A DNA stretch of 64,000 nucleotides from Peronospora farinosa (taxonomy: Eukaryota; Oomycota; Peronosporomycetes; Peronosporales; Peronosporaceae): the NCBI GenBank assembly GCA_947646735.1, contig CANTFK010000666.1, positions 496,001 through 560,000 of the forward strand, read 5' to 3'. The notes under the pieces are model-generated. The model was not told the DNA's origin and did not search any database. It worked only from the letters and a program-made list of their open reading frames with translations. Both the position numbers and the translations under genes were made by a program. Position 1 is the first letter of the stretch. Each line of letters starts with the position of its first letter. Positions 9,874 to 21,639 of this stretch are shown here, piece by piece.

Positions 9874-9964
9874 CGCGATTTATTTTAACTGAAAATTGAC
9901 CAATCAATGACCATTACATTGTAAGCAGCGACCACCAGCAATAGAGAGAAACCACGGACTTACG
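9874..9964. promoter_or_regulatory. 91-bp divergent promoter region (TFIIA-gamma / RRP45)
   Basis: The whole space between the two start codons is 91 bp. It holds a CCAAT element (GACCAATCAATGACC, near 9898-9912). Both genes must start transcription here or within each other's 5' end. Confidence 0.6.
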
Positions 9965-11610
9965 ATGGCGTTGCGGGACGACCACGATTTCCTGAGCGAG
10001 AATGAACGTCAGTTCCTGGCCAATTGTCTGCGTCAATCGCCACATGTGCGAGCTGATGGTCGTGAACTTTTACAGCAACGCAAGATCCGTGTACAGTTTC
10101 GCCGGAGTGAGAGCGAGAGCCAAGCCGAAGTGCAATTGGGTCGTACACGGTACGGCAAGCAATTTCATTCGACGAAGGTGCACTCGTTATGCTTTATTTG
10201 TATTAATATTTGATTTGAATGTTGTTGTTATTGCTACTTCTTAGTGTGATCGGTAATGTACATGGAGAGATTGTGCCACCCTTTCCGGATCGCCCGACCG
10301 AAGGCTTTCTTCACTTTTCTGTGGAACTATCACCAATGGCATCGCCTAGTTTTGAAGCATCGTCATCTGCTAGTCGTGGTGCTGCCTCTTCGGTCGTAGC
10401 TGCGGAACTGGCTCGACTTGTCGAGCGTGGTGTTCGTGAAAGTCGTGCACTCGATACGGAAGCGCTTGCTGTGGTTGCTGGTGAGAAGGTTTGGGCCATC
10501 ACATGCCACGTGCACGTAGTCGATCACGGCGGTAACCTTGTAGATGCTGCTTCATTGGCTGCAATTGCGGCTCTCATGCACTATCGGCGACCAGAGGTTG
10601 CAGTGAAGGAGGGCACGGGTGGCATTGGAGGCGTCACCGTCTACAGCGTGGACGAATACGCTGCAGTCCCCTTGAGTCTTCATCACATCCCCATTTCTAT
10701 CTCGTTCTGCTTCCTGCAGCCAGCTGCTAAAATCTATGGGTCGAATCGGAACGATGCCGATGTCGATGCATATGAAGATGGCGACCCTGTGATCTTCATG
10801 GACCCGACGGATCGTGAAGAGCGTATCACGGACGCGCGTATGAGCTTTACTTTTAACTCCTTCCGTGAGCTTTGCACGGTGCACAAAATTGGTGGTGCCG
10901 CTATTTCTCCGACTTGTGTACTAAGGTGCGCGAATGTGGCAGCGGCACGTGTTGTTGAGTTGACGACGTTTCTCAAGGAGGAGGAAGAGAAAGCAGACAA
11001 AGAGGCGGTGCAGCGCCGCCGCGCATTGCTTCGAGGTCGCGCGTTCACCGACGTATCTTCGACGCTGGACGAAGCTAGCACTATGAAAATGGCCGAAAAG
11101 GTTGATTTGGGCGCTATGACTGACTTCTCGACGCTGCATGCTCCGATTGCACTACGTGACGGCTTGTCAAAGGAGGAAACTGCTCAGCAGGTGACGTCCA
11201 TGGCAGAATTGCTGGAGTCACTTGACACTGCTGCCAACCTCGCCGAGGAGGAGCCGAAGGCGGGACTTGCAATGACTGACGCAGCTCGCGATGAGTTTTG
11301 GCAATTGGCGAGCAGCGAGACGGTGCGCAATCTGATTAATGGTAACAAGAAGGAGCAGGCAAAGCTTGTTCAACCTGCAAAAAAACAAGTTTTGGCGGAT
11401 AGTGATAGCGACAGTGAAGAAGAGGGAGGTGTACTTCAGAGCGAGTTTGGTACGGCATCAAATCCGGAGGAACCTGTTCAGGCGAAGCCGAGCGCTAAAC
11501 CTATGAAAAAGATATCTAACAGGAAAGGAAGAAAAAAGAAGGTGGTGCAGAGCTCAGACGAGGATGAAGATGAGGACATGGATCTGAGCGCTGCCGTCAA
11601 GCACAAGTAA
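9965..11610 (+). CDS. RRP45: exosome complex component RRP45 (EXOSC9 / PM-Scl75 family), two exons
   Basis: RNase PH-fold subunit of the nine-subunit RNA exosome ring. Exon 1 is 9965-10149 and exon 2 is 10245-11610; the 95-bp intron starts GTACGG and ends CTTCTTAG. The predicted protein is 516 residues. The N-terminus LSENERQFL...RADGRELLQQRKIRVQF and the block LGRTR joined to VIGNVHGEI match RRP45. Further marks are PTEGFLHFSVELSPMASP, DTEALAVVAGEKVW, DAASLAAIAALMHYRRP, VPLSLHHIPIS and DPTDREER. As usual for eukaryotic ring subunits, no phosphorolytic site is expected. The C-terminal third is acidic (DSDSDSEEE, SSDEDEDEDMD) with a basic patch (RKGRKKK), and the protein is longer than the human one (about 440 residues). 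The splice rescues an otherwise lost conserved strand. Confidence 0.92.
10150..10244 (+). other. intron of RRP45
   Basis: GTACGG donor, T-rich 3' part and TTAG acceptor, 95 bp. It splits an arginine codon and joins LGRTR to VIGNVHGE. Confidence 0.88.
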
Positions 11611-13956
11611 TCTGGTAGGTATCTAATAGGACAACATTGTTTCTTGTATTGACCGATTTGAATCGACGCCGTTGCAAGAGACCTAATGCTAGTCTGACAA
11701 GAAGAGAATGTACAGATACGGCTTTTAGTGGGGAACAACTTTTCACTGTGACCAAATGCTGTTGGCCAAAGGTGGCATCCGATGTTATAGATGGGGCCTC
11801 GAGCATATACAATGGCTTCTGCTAGCTTATTGCCAGGCGGGAGCCAGCACGACTTTCACTTTATCTGGGAGTAAGTTCACGCCGCGCGTACAGCACAAGC
11901 ATATCTCGCGTATTTCAACGTACCTACAATTCCTGCGTGTGTCGTCTCATGAGATTTCAACGACCGCAGACGTTCATAGAGTAGGCTTCTTAAGCGATTG
12001 GCCGTTATAGAAATTGCGCGAACAGACTTTCGCGCAAGTCTCACAAAATCTCTCGTATCAAGCGAAGCGAAACCATCGATTGAATCTAGTTTTCAGGATG
12101 AACAAGTCGCGCAAGAGGGGTATCATGTCTTTTTCTCGCTCGAAGACATTTTTATTGGTGACGACGAGATACTTGTACGTCCAGATACATACATTGTGTA
12201 CGCCAAACGCTTTTACATGCGCTTCGGTTCTGCAAAGTATCCTGCAGAACCGAAGCGCATAAACCGAGCGAGCGAGCAAATGAGGCCTGCTTCATTTCGG
12301 TCGCATTTTTGAGAAGGTTTTATAGAGCGAGGAGTATTGCGACTCAATTCGGCGGTGGCGTGAGAAAACCGTGCACCGGGCAAAGCATTCGTCAAAACGT
12401 GGTAACCTGCTGTAGCAATTACAAACCTCTTTTTGTTCCGCGGGCTCTAATCAGCTCCGACGGCGAAGCACTTCTCCGCTCGATTTGCCTTGATTTGAAA
12501 GCGTCTGCTAGCGCAATTTAAAGCTCGGACTAAGATGATATGACGAACATACGTACACGACAAGCAGCCATAATAACACAATTGATACCCCTTCGAAGAC
12601 AATCGAGGGCCCGACAGATCAGCATCAATATTGCTTTTGCTGATGTCCCATCGCAACTAGGACCGCCAGCAAGGGTGAAAACTTGGCGCAGGCCAAGCTA
12701 CATCTTCGGCCCGGGACGTAAGCGAGATGGATACATTATTGATGCTGAAAAGGGAGATTGACGAACAAGATCGACCGACGACCCGAGAAAGCTGTTGTGC
12801 AGCTCCAGACTGAAAAAATGGTATTTCACTTTATGTATGAAAGTACAAGAGAAGAAAGTGGAGGTACGCTGCTTGAGTAAGATTAAGGCGCAGATGCTAC
12901 AGACACAGGTGTGAAGAAATTGGCAGAAAAAAATCTGAGACGGTAAATGGCCTGGCTGAGGTAGTATCCATACCCGGCACGATTGGCCACTTTCACCGTT
13001 CAGAATTTGTTGTGTCCTGCTGCAATTGCGCTTACGCTAAACCGATCGGGATTTCCAGGATGCCCAAATTGGTCTTCTACAAATTAATCGTCGACCACCA
13101 CCGCCACGATTGCAGCGCATAGGAAGCAATCATGCGTCAGAGTCACGCGCCCGGCTATAGGAGCACAAAGAAATGCTTATGTAATATGAAATCACCTGCG
13201 TATCATTGTCGATTGATGCGCAACCTTTCCTGAGCCTAAACATTAGCAGCCGGGACGTGTACGTTTTTCGACTGGTCGATCGCCAAACACTACAGCGGAT
13301 GGTCAAGCTGTTCTTAACACGGCCTCATTTCTGGCGTTTGGGTTCCGATGGCTTGAACCTTAACCTTCATTAAAACGCCTTGTCGAGACACTTCAACCGC
13401 AACAGTGGAATTTCATCGTACCATTTAGCATCGTGTAGCAGATTCGCTGTACGGAGCTGCAAGCCTTCGCGTTTTATACTGTGCCCTAAAGAAAAGCTGA
13501 GAGACCGAGTCAATATAGGACACGGATTTAGACCCTTGTCAGAACTTTTGAAAGAAGAAATAGCTGATACTCAACACAATGTAGTCTTCTATTTATCTGC
13601 CTTGCAGCAGAAGCCCAAAATGTTCCGGACTCATCCCGGCCGCCGGTGGCCAGCAGCCTTGATTTGCTTGGATCGCAAATTGAGGATACGAAATAGGTAA
13701 GATAAGCCTACGGTATGGAAGCGACACTTCTAACTGCAACATGGGGTTGCGTTCGCTCGCTCCAATATGATTTAACGGAAAGCACAACCCAGCCGGCATG
13801 CATATCTCTGTCGCCGCGCCGATGGCGCACATTAGCATCACGAGGAGTTAAACACGCGGAATGTAGCAAACGATACCTCAGCTCATTTCCGAATTGAACA
13901 ACTCCTAATTACCTCGTGTGCAATACTAATAATCACCACAACGCCCCACCGCCACC
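11611..13956. other. 2.3-kb region without a supported gene
   Basis: Only short frames on both strands, none with a recognisable domain. It contains a perfect 18-bp inverted repeat at 12217-12260. Around 13050-13400 there are short protein-like stretches that may be decayed transposon sequence, but I could not identify them. Confidence 0.5.
12217..12260. repeat. perfect 18-bp inverted repeat with 8-nt loop
   Basis: Left arm ATGCGCTTCGGTTCTGCA (12217-12234), loop AAGTATCC, and an exactly complementary right arm (12243-12260). The next bases outward do not pair. It is a strong hairpin if transcribed. No flanking duplication was found. Confidence 0.9.
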
Positions 13957-14481
13957 ATGACCATGACTGTTTTGCCCAGCTTCCAAACCTTCCTGGAGAA
14001 CTCGGCCACGCCGCAGCGACCTTCGTTTCTGCTGCAGCGCCCGCATAGCCCCAAGTGCTCAATTTACGGCAGGCACCTAACCAATACAACCAGCGGTATG
14101 CACTACAACTACAATAGCTCTTGCAACAGCAATTCGCCGGTATCCAGCCTCAACTCCGAAAGAAACAGCGTGAAAGTGGTGTCAAGTCGCCGCACGAATT
14201 TCAAGCGGCCGCTAACTGACGTGGGTCTTAACGTTTTGCCGCAGTTGCCTTTGACCACCAGCTCCTCGACCGGCAAGCGTGGCAAGAAGAAATACCTCAA
14301 GGAGCGAGAACGCTGCGAGATCGTGCGCCGCGTGAATGCCGGGGAGAAGCAGTCCCATCTGGCCAAGGAGTTTGGCGTAACGCGCGCTGCCGTTTGCTAC
14401 CTGCTCAAGCACCAGACAGCGACCATGCGCCGCTTATCACAGCGCCCCTATATGTTGCCCGGTGGCACTTACGGTGGTTGA
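13957..14481 (+). CDS. putative DNA-binding protein with CENP-B/Psq-type helix-turn-helix
   Basis: A 174-residue protein starting at an ATG in a strong context (GCCACCATGAC). Residues 1-105 are Ser/Asn/Pro-rich and probably disordered. At about 110-155 a basic helix-turn-helix follows: KKKYLKERERCEIVRRVNAG, then KQSHLAKEFGVTRAAVCYLL. Its spacing fits the CENP-B N-terminal / pipsqueak class: start helix, E-K...LA-x-x-F-G-V turn, then recognition helix. Such domains occur in centromere proteins, transcription regulators and domesticated pogo-type transposases. No transposase catalytic domain is attached. Direct DNA contact is likely; the target is unknown. Confidence 0.7.
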   Translation: MTMTVLPSFQTFLENSATPQRPSFLLQRPHSPKCSIYGRHLTNTTSGMHYNYNSSCNSNSPVSSLNSERNSVKVVSSRRTNFKRPLTDVGLNVLPQLPLTTSSSTGKRGKKKYLKERERCEIVRRVNAGEKQSHLAKEFGVTRAAVCYLLKHQTATMRRLSQRPYMLPGGTYGG

Positions 14482-15099
14482 TAGCGTAACAGCAGACAGT
14501 ACGATTATTTTATTGGCACATCTTACCAAACAAAACGTTATCGTGTTGTTTTTCTATCCATGCCTCCAAGGTGACGAAACTTCTGATCTTTGAGAGGTAT
14601 TGCAACGGCCATGTCTTGAAGTTGGGCTGCGTGCAGCTTGGTACAGAATTACTGTCAATATAATTGCCTACCATTAAACTCGTCTGCTGGCGTCATAGTC
14701 TTCAGTGGCAAAGTTTTATAATAGAACGTCATAATTTCTATCATTCACTAGGATTTCAAGCGTCCTATTCGTTCGATACCATGTCTGCAATTGGGTTTGA
14801 TACAGTTGCTGCCACTGTGGTACCCACAATACATTAAAAAGCTGCTGCCGTCTCAGATGCAGTATATGGCGCTTCTGCTGATATACTTCTACTTAAGTTT
14901 TTCCTGCGGCAAAGCCGCCTTCGTTATATGCCGTCCGAGGGACTAAGCGCTGCTCCTTCGGTCTCTCATATATTGGTAAAACAAGTCTGTTCCACTGTGG
15001 TTTTGCCAAGTTGCGAAGGGCCAAGAAACCTAAAAACATCGAAAAGCTGAAGATAGTGGGGGCTAGATGTGGAATGTTGCAACGCCACCTTCGTAAGAT
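14482..15099. other. intergenic, no gene recognised
   Basis: 618 bp of AT-rich sequence with only short frames. It should include the 3' end of the helix-turn-helix gene. The right part may already belong to the degraded copia element that follows. Confidence 0.45.
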
Positions 15100-15660
15100 A
15101 CCGTGAGCAGTGTTGCACGCACGCCTGGGCCACATTTTGTTAAAGTTTTACGTGAAATTAGTGACCATGGTAGAAAAATGCGATCATTTATCCCTGATGC
15201 GCAGGCTGCTGCATGGAGAAGTCGAGCGCCGACGACTTACCCCGGAGAATTGTATAAGAGTGCCGACCATAATGGACCTGGTACCACACGAACGTTGTGG
15301 GTCCGATACAGACCAAAACACCCGGTGGATGTACCGCCGCGGTGACATTGATCGAAGCCACCGCGGCGGTATATCCACCGGGTTTGCTCTTGCCACGACT
15401 CAATGCGAACAAAGTCAAAGGTGTGTACAAAAGTTCAAGATCATCGAATTAGCACTGATAGATTCGACAAATGACGATCAAACGCCTGCTTCTGACAACG
15501 GTGGCGAATGTACATGTCGACAGGGTTCCGCAACGCAGCGGCATCAAGCACGTGAAGGCAGTGCCGTATGCGCCTTATCAAAACGGATATGCTGAGCGAA
15601 TGAGGTTGGGATAGGAGGCTTTTGGTGATGGCTTACCGCATGCTCTACCACAAAAGCATC
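15100..15660 (+). pseudogene. degraded Ty1/copia integrase region
   Basis: Remains of a copia-type polyprotein in shifting frames. HARLGH at about 15113-15130 matches the gag-pre-integrase motif (normally W-H-x-R-L-G-H). SDNGGE near 15494 matches the second catalytic aspartate region of copia integrase (DNGGEF). GIKHVKAVPYAPYQNGYAER, in another frame near 15541-15600, matches the region with the catalytic glutamate. LVMAYRMLYHKS follows. The order is that of a copia integrase, but at least one frameshift and a large inverted repeat (15320-15383) interrupt it. No LTRs were found nearby. Confidence 0.6.
15320..15383. repeat. 25-bp near-perfect inverted repeat, GC-rich
   Basis: Left arm 15320-15344 begins ACCCGGTGGATGTACC. 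Right arm 15359-15383 ends GGTATATCCACCGGGT. The arms are complementary at 24 of 25 positions, with a 14-nt spacer between them. It lies inside the copia remnant. Confidence 0.9.
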
Positions 15661-17588
15661 GGGAAGAAGTAATGAGCTGAAGCTGTGAACTTGGTTGTGC
15701 GCTGAAATACTGAATTGGTCAACAGCGCGTGCGCCTATCACAGCAAGATGTGTGTGCGAGTGGGGTCTGATGGAGATGCAAGGGTAGCAACTAGACGAGT
15801 TGATCCTAATAAGCATAACGTCAGAAAGCTGTGGACTTAGCTATGGGCCGCAATATCTGTTAAGTCCATCCTGCGATCCAGCCAAGCTGAATGAGCAGTA
15901 CACACTTTCTATTTGCTTGTTGTCGAATGATGCGCGTGGGAACATTTTTGTTAGATGCTTTATAGCAGAGCCACAACTACATGGAGTAGTAACAATATAA
16001 TTAACTAGTTGGTCCTACACATCTGACGTGGAGTAGGTAACGGATTTCCATAGCTGAGTAACTGTAACTGTAACAGTTCACAAGTTGCTGGGTATGACTG
16101 CCATCATACTTACCATAATGCGTCGTTGCAAACCTCGTCAAAGGCGGATACTTCCTCATTGTTTCTCCTGTGATCTCACGCAGCGTCATCGCAGCGCCTC
16201 CCCAATGCCAAAATTGCGCGCTTAGTGTTCATTGTTGCTATAGTGTTGTCTTCCGTCCAACAGACTGATTGCGGTCGGACCGTGAAGTGGAGCGTCTGCC
16301 ACACATCTCCGATGATGTCTTCACACATTCATCTTACACTCATCTTGGCCAACTGGTTTTGTTACTGTCGCTATCATGACGTATGATATATCCGTGCGCG
16401 CAAGGCTGCTGGTAGAATCTCATATGCCATTGGACTGGAGAACGATAAAAGCTTGGACGACTCCAAAGCTTTCTTGCAAATAGTGCAAGCAGACGCGCGT
16501 CAGGGCTATCCAATGTAGTTCAGGAAAAGCTTACCCGTGACCACTCAGACGAGGTGGCCGCATAGGATGCCGTGTATGAGCGCCTACGCAGCATTTTCAT
16601 CACCATCTCGTAGATACAACGCAGCTGAGTAACGTTCCAGCAAGCGGACGTGACCATCGCCGGTTGCATTCAGAAATTGAAAGAAACCAGCACGAAGTAA
16701 AATCGAGCCGTCACAAAGCAAGAGTGCCGACGAGCCGACATGAAAACTTAAGAAAATCCGTCTGACGCTATGTCAACGCGCCATAGCCAGACAACCCCGA
16801 AAGCCGTCACCGAAGGTGCGCTGATGCGCAGTTCCTCGCCGAACGTGTTGCTTTTATCTTTACATAACGTATTTGTGCATATTTGCCAGTTAACCGGTTG
16901 TCTACAATGTTACAAGCCTGAAAGACATTGTTGCCTCTGTCCATGGCGCAATATTCTGCGAAAATCAACTTTACGGTAGGTCAACTTTGCACACATTTTG
17001 ACACCTTGGGCCCGCGTCGATAACGATGCCAAGTTTCCTCGACAGAGTGTACCCATTGTAAGATAAAATCAGACGCAGCTTAGTGTGTCGCCTGGTATAC
17101 TCTGCATATATGACTTGGAAGAACTTGCTGCCACTGCCAAAAACAGGATGAATTTACAGTAAGCACAAACATATTTATTGTAAAGTAAAGTGCTTGTTAT
17201 TGGGCTTAAAAAAATTAAGCAGATTAACGAAAAGAAGACCGGATCGGAGATCTGGACAGAGCTGTGAGTAATCTTATTGAAGAAAAGCAGAGTCCAGCGT
17301 ATAGAGCTTTTTACGATTCGCCGCTCGATGACGGAACTTTGCAGATAAGGCAGAAGATGCAAAGCTACCCGTTTTTTTAATCAAGGTAAAGTATTATTCT
17401 GAAATAGTAGTATTTTCTATATATAGCAATAAAGCTTGAGTGAGTAATATATTCAGCTTTCATTTTTTAATTCGAATTTAGAAATGCTTTGGATGCATCA
17501 TCCTTAAAACGATCATTCTTGACAAATGATTTCGCAAATCATAAAAAGCGAGCTACTGGCAGACCTATTGTAAAGCTCCTTTTCGTAA
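15661..17588. other. 1.9-kb region without a supported gene
   Basis: No open frame longer than about 100 codons, and stops are frequent. The left part may be further decayed copia sequence. The right end is AT-rich (17380-17500) and probably holds the promoter of the GST gene. Confidence 0.5.
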
Positions 17589-18618
17589 ATGGCTACTCCT
17601 TTCAAGTACGATTTTAATATCGAGCCCCACGCCGACGCCGAATTTCCGGCTGAAAAGGGTCGTTACCATCTCTACGTGTCTTATTCATGTCCATATGCCT
17701 GCCGTGCACTCGCAGCCCGTAATCTCCTCGGACTTGAAGACGTCATTAGTCTGTCGGTGGTACACCCCGTTTTTCAAAAGACCAAGCCAAATGACGCCAA
17801 TGACGACCACAAGGGTTGGGCCTTTGTTGACCCTTCGACGTCATCGACTATGACGGCCTTCAATGGCAAGACGTACCCCACCGACGGCTGTATCCCGGAC
17901 ACTGTGAATCACGTCAAGTTCGTGCGAGACTTGTACGAGATGGTCGATCCCGCCCCTCGCACTTTTACAGTACCAGTTCTTTGGGACAAGAAGAAGAGCA
18001 CGATCGTATCGGAAGAATCTCGTAGTATTCTGCGTATTTTGAACTCGGCTTTTCGTGATTTGGTGCCGTCCAGTGTAAACTTGTACCCCAAGGAGTTGCG
18101 TGCCGAGATCGATGCTGCCAATTCAGGAATTATTACAGAAGTGACCATGGGATTCTATCAAAAAGTGTTCAACCCCACATCAGATGGTGCTGCGGAGGCT
18201 GAAGCACAAGAAAAGGTATTGGCGGCTCTTCATAGATTAGAGGGACTGCTAGGGAAGCAGCGGTATCTACTAAGCAAGGGAATCACGGAAGCTGATGTGT
18301 ATCTCTTCCACACGCTCATCCGTCTGGATGTCTATCAGTCGAAGGATGACAAGAAGATCTTGGAAGATTTCCCAAATGTCATTGTGGTGAGTTTAAAGTT
18401 TTGTGGATGTGGTTGGAAATTCTTGTGCTTTGAGCTGACAAGAGAGGTTGCTGTGGTGTTTTCTGCAGTATCTGCGCGACCTATATCAATCTGGGCTCGT
18501 AAGCACGGTATGCTGGAGCCATATGAAGATTGGGCTAGAGAGCAAGCTTCCTGGCGCCGTTGCAGATGGCCCGTTTGTTGACTATGAAGTTGCTCACGAG
18601 CGCGCACAGCTATCGTAA
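17589..18618 (+). CDS. glutathionyl-hydroquinone reductase / omega-type glutathione S-transferase, two exons
   Basis: Predicted 315-residue enzyme of the ECM4/YqjG class, which uses glutathione to reduce glutathionyl-hydroquinones or related conjugates. Exon 1 is 17589-18386, the intron 18387-18468 (GTGAGT donor, TTCTGCAG acceptor, 82 bp) and exon 2 18469-18618. The thioredoxin-fold N-terminal part has the catalytic cysteine in SYSCPYACR (Cys34; the family usually shows CPWAHR). DDHKGWAF, TVPVLWDKK and the SEESRSILRILN segment (glutathione-binding E-S) follow. ITEADVYLFHTLIRLD is the family's helical-domain signature (T-x-A-D). Exon 2 gives YLRDLYQSGLVS, as expected, and ends near AHERAQLS. 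Intron removal is required; unspliced, the frame diverges from the family. Cytosolic location is inferred. Confidence 0.9.
18387..18468 (+). other. intron of the GST gene
   Basis: GTGAGT donor and TTCTGCAG acceptor, 82 bp, phase 0. Splicing restores the conserved LRDLYQ segment. Confidence 0.88.
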
Positions 18619-19338
18619 GTGTTATTCCTCGGCTTGTTGTTGTTACTATAGGACGCTGAAAGGACGACTAAATGGCCACGTAAGCTGTGTCTTCACAGCA
18701 GTTTTTCTTTCTCAGACTTCAAGGAGTATGTGCATTTTTATAATAGGTATAACGCCACTCGATACTCCCGGCAGGGCGTGTGATGTGAATACTCGCAGCC
18801 TTATGAATCTGCCTCGTACAAGATTCATCTGAGCCAATGAGAACTGCAGTTTGCACGAGAAATTGATGCTGCTAGCGACGAGATTGTAAGTTGGGGTTTC
18901 GTCATGCTCGTTCTAGCTCCAACAACTGAGAAGACTTGGCTGTTTGTTTGTATACATGCTCGACGAGTCAGGCGTCACGGTCATACTTTCGGACAAAGGC
19001 ATAGCCTTACAATGTACTAAAGTGATCTCGTTTCTAGCTCCTGTGTCTAAATATAAAGCTTTGCTCATGCTGAAGGTCGGTCAGAGAGATAAATTCATAC
19101 AAAAATAATGGGCATACCAACTATTAAACCAAGTGGCAAAGTTGTCACCGATTGATGTGTAAGTTGGTAGCTCGTGTTGGAAGTGGTCCCGGCAGCGTAT
19201 TTACATCACGTAGTAGTACTGAAGGCTTCACCTGTTTTCATCACACAATAGGCAAGTTTTAACGGTAAGATGCAGCTCCAACAGCAGTTGAGATATCAGT
19301 CTGACGTGAAGTGGATTATGACCGCCTGAAACTCGGCA
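18619..19338. other. region without a supported gene
   Basis: 720 bp with short frames only. A short stretch near 18960-19020 (VTVILSDKGIALQ in one frame) loosely resembles copia RNase H, but this is weak. Confidence 0.4.
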
Positions 19339-19632
19339 ATGTCGCGACGCCGTCAGCCTCGTGCGCACAAAGCATCTGGTACAATGCAGTGGGTAACAGC
19401 TGCTGCGTTACCACTAAGTCTGGGTGTCATTGCTTCTGTCGGCATGCGACGTGAGCGGCTGATCTGCTCTGCAGAATACTCTACAGCGTCTGATGTGATA
19501 CACGAGCTTCTCGCAGTGTTTTTGAACGAGTCGGTCTGGAAACACCGAGCTCAAGAGACGTGGCTTCGGCAAGCAGCCGATTATAAGGCTGTGGATCCAT
19601 TCACACGACTGTTGTCGACGACGGCGGCTTAG
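19339..19632 (+). pseudogene. possible copia RNase H remnant
   Basis: A 97-codon frame contains RRERLICSAEYSTASDVIHELL, which loosely matches the end of copia RNase H (usually K-x-x-V-x-L-S-S-A-E-A-E-Y-x-A, then a helix with E-L). The preceding glycine/tryptophan pattern is poor and no larger polyprotein surrounds it. It may equally be chance. Confidence 0.25.
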
Positions 19633-21548
19633 CACCATCTCGAAGGCCGGTGCGCTGCCGACAGGATGTAGCGCACCATATACTTGCTCTGTGGCGAGAA
19701 GTTAAAGGCAAGTTTGCTTCAGATGGACCATGAATACCTGTAAGTACGCGTAGAGTTCCATTGCATTGGATGTCATGGAGGAAACCCATTCATCAGGAAA
19801 GCAAGTGTGGGGCTTCAAGCTGCCTGCCACGCATTGAATGGAAGGACAAAACTGGCCAGAACGAGAAAAGATGGAATGTCAGCTTACTTGGATAGTGGAA
19901 GAAAGAGCAACAGTGTAAGATGGAATGTCAGCTCATTTAAACAGTGCAAAAGCCAAGAGTGTAGCTGTTGGGCTTGGAATGACAAAAGAACGTTTTAAAT
20001 ATACGATCAGATTCCAACGGCACCACCAGATCTTCATTCGATGTCAGACAACCTCTGGCTTGAAATACTTTTGATGTGTTTGAAAATCCTTGACGAAAAG
20101 GCGCGCTGTACGTGAAAGACTATAAACGTGATCTTCAAATGTAAAGTTAGTAATTGCATTTAATGCAAGTGCGCTTGCGTTCCACAGACGAGGTAAACAT
20201 CAATGACCATCGGTAAACACGAACTGCGACCATGTCTAGAACATATAATAAGGTTGCATAGCATGACGCGCAAAGTTGCAGTCTTGCCGCTTAATTTGAA
20301 ACTTTGGCACATTCCCACTACAAAGTGAGTAATGGACACGATGTAGCGAATCAAATGGCCTAGGTGGCTTTTGACAATGAATCTGCTTTCTCGAATCTGT
20401 CGGAGATGTTTTTTCAGATCTGCCACGTCTTTATATAAGACGATAGCCTTTTGGCGAAAGGCTTGATCTTCGTTACACAAAATGCCCATGACACTCATTA
20501 TAGCCGACAGCCTCGTTGGCATTGCCTGACAGCGTGGCGTGGATGGAGCGGAGCGTCTCTCCATCTATTGAATCCTTTTGACTGTTTAACATATGTCTGT
20601 AAGGAAATCCCCTGATCTTCTGATGCAGCGGAGAGAAGGCGTGCCTAAATTGGAAAGTGATGCACAGCGACGTGTATTTCGCCTTGCTCTATAACATGTG
20701 AACGTGGCAAACCCTTGAACGGCTTTTTTGTGCTTGCAACTGGACATGTTATCTACCAGTTTGCAGCGGAAGCGTGGCTCATTCATCGTCGTTATTGCTG
20801 CCAATATACAAGATCTACGCTCGATGAGTGCTCCTCCTCAGCTGAAGGTGTCTTCTGTCTCTCAAGAAGTACCAAATATCTGTTGCTCACGCGACTGCCA
20901 AGCATTAGGTCGTCGAAACCTTATGTTTGTAATCCAAACGAAACAAAAAACGTCCGATTCGAATTATTTGTGCTTCCAACGTCTCAGATCGCTACGCAGG
21001 GGACTGCTGCGTAACCTGCAGCTAAGGCACAATTGCTCCGCAGAGCTGAAACAATGCAAGAGGTTCCATTTCCGTGTTGGTTCAAGAGAGAGTAGGTGAT
21101 AACAGCTGCTTCGAGCAGTATCACGAGATTCATGCCACCGTTGTGATCCCCGGCTGCTACGTGGTAATGCGAGAATTACTCGCTTTTCTTGGCGTTCTAT
21201 GGACGTACACCGCTTCCGCTTCGTTGCCGTAAAATGTGTTTGAGAAAAGAGGCGTCGTGTTCTCTCGCGTGTCGAACCAAGGAAACATTCGGGCAGAGTA
21301 GCTCCAATATACCGTCTCCATAAAACAAATGCAAGAGCCTTGTTTATAAGCAATGCACATTTTACAATCCGCGACGTAGGCTCGTGCTCCAACCTTCGCA
21401 AACAGTTGCAGCAATTCCTAATAAGCTGATCGCGGTGCAAAAAGCAGCTTGACGAACCAAATCGTTAACGGCACGCATGGCGACATGTTGTACAGTGCAG
21501 TACATACTATGTAGCTGGCCTGGAACAACGGCCAAGAGAGACCTAAGC
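19633..21548. other. 1.9-kb region without a supported gene
   Basis: Several frames of 100-160 codons occur on both strands (for example 20160-20564 minus and 20964-21440 minus). None has a recognisable domain and they overlap each other. I regard the region as non-coding or decayed. Confidence 0.45.
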
Positions 21549-21608
21549 GGCCCCCCCCCCCCGGGGGGGGCCCCCCCGGGGGGGGGGGGGGAAGGGGGGG
21601 GGGTTTCC

Positions 21609-21639
<31 letters not shown>
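21549..21639. repeat. poly-C / poly-G tract, probably an assembly artefact
   Basis: About 90 bases consist almost only of C or G runs, with two A and three T bases. It alternates C and G blocks and ends in a run of nearly 30 G. Such a pattern is more typical of consensus error or a filled gap than of genomic DNA. Proline-rich and glycine-rich frames across it are meaningless. Confidence 0.85.
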
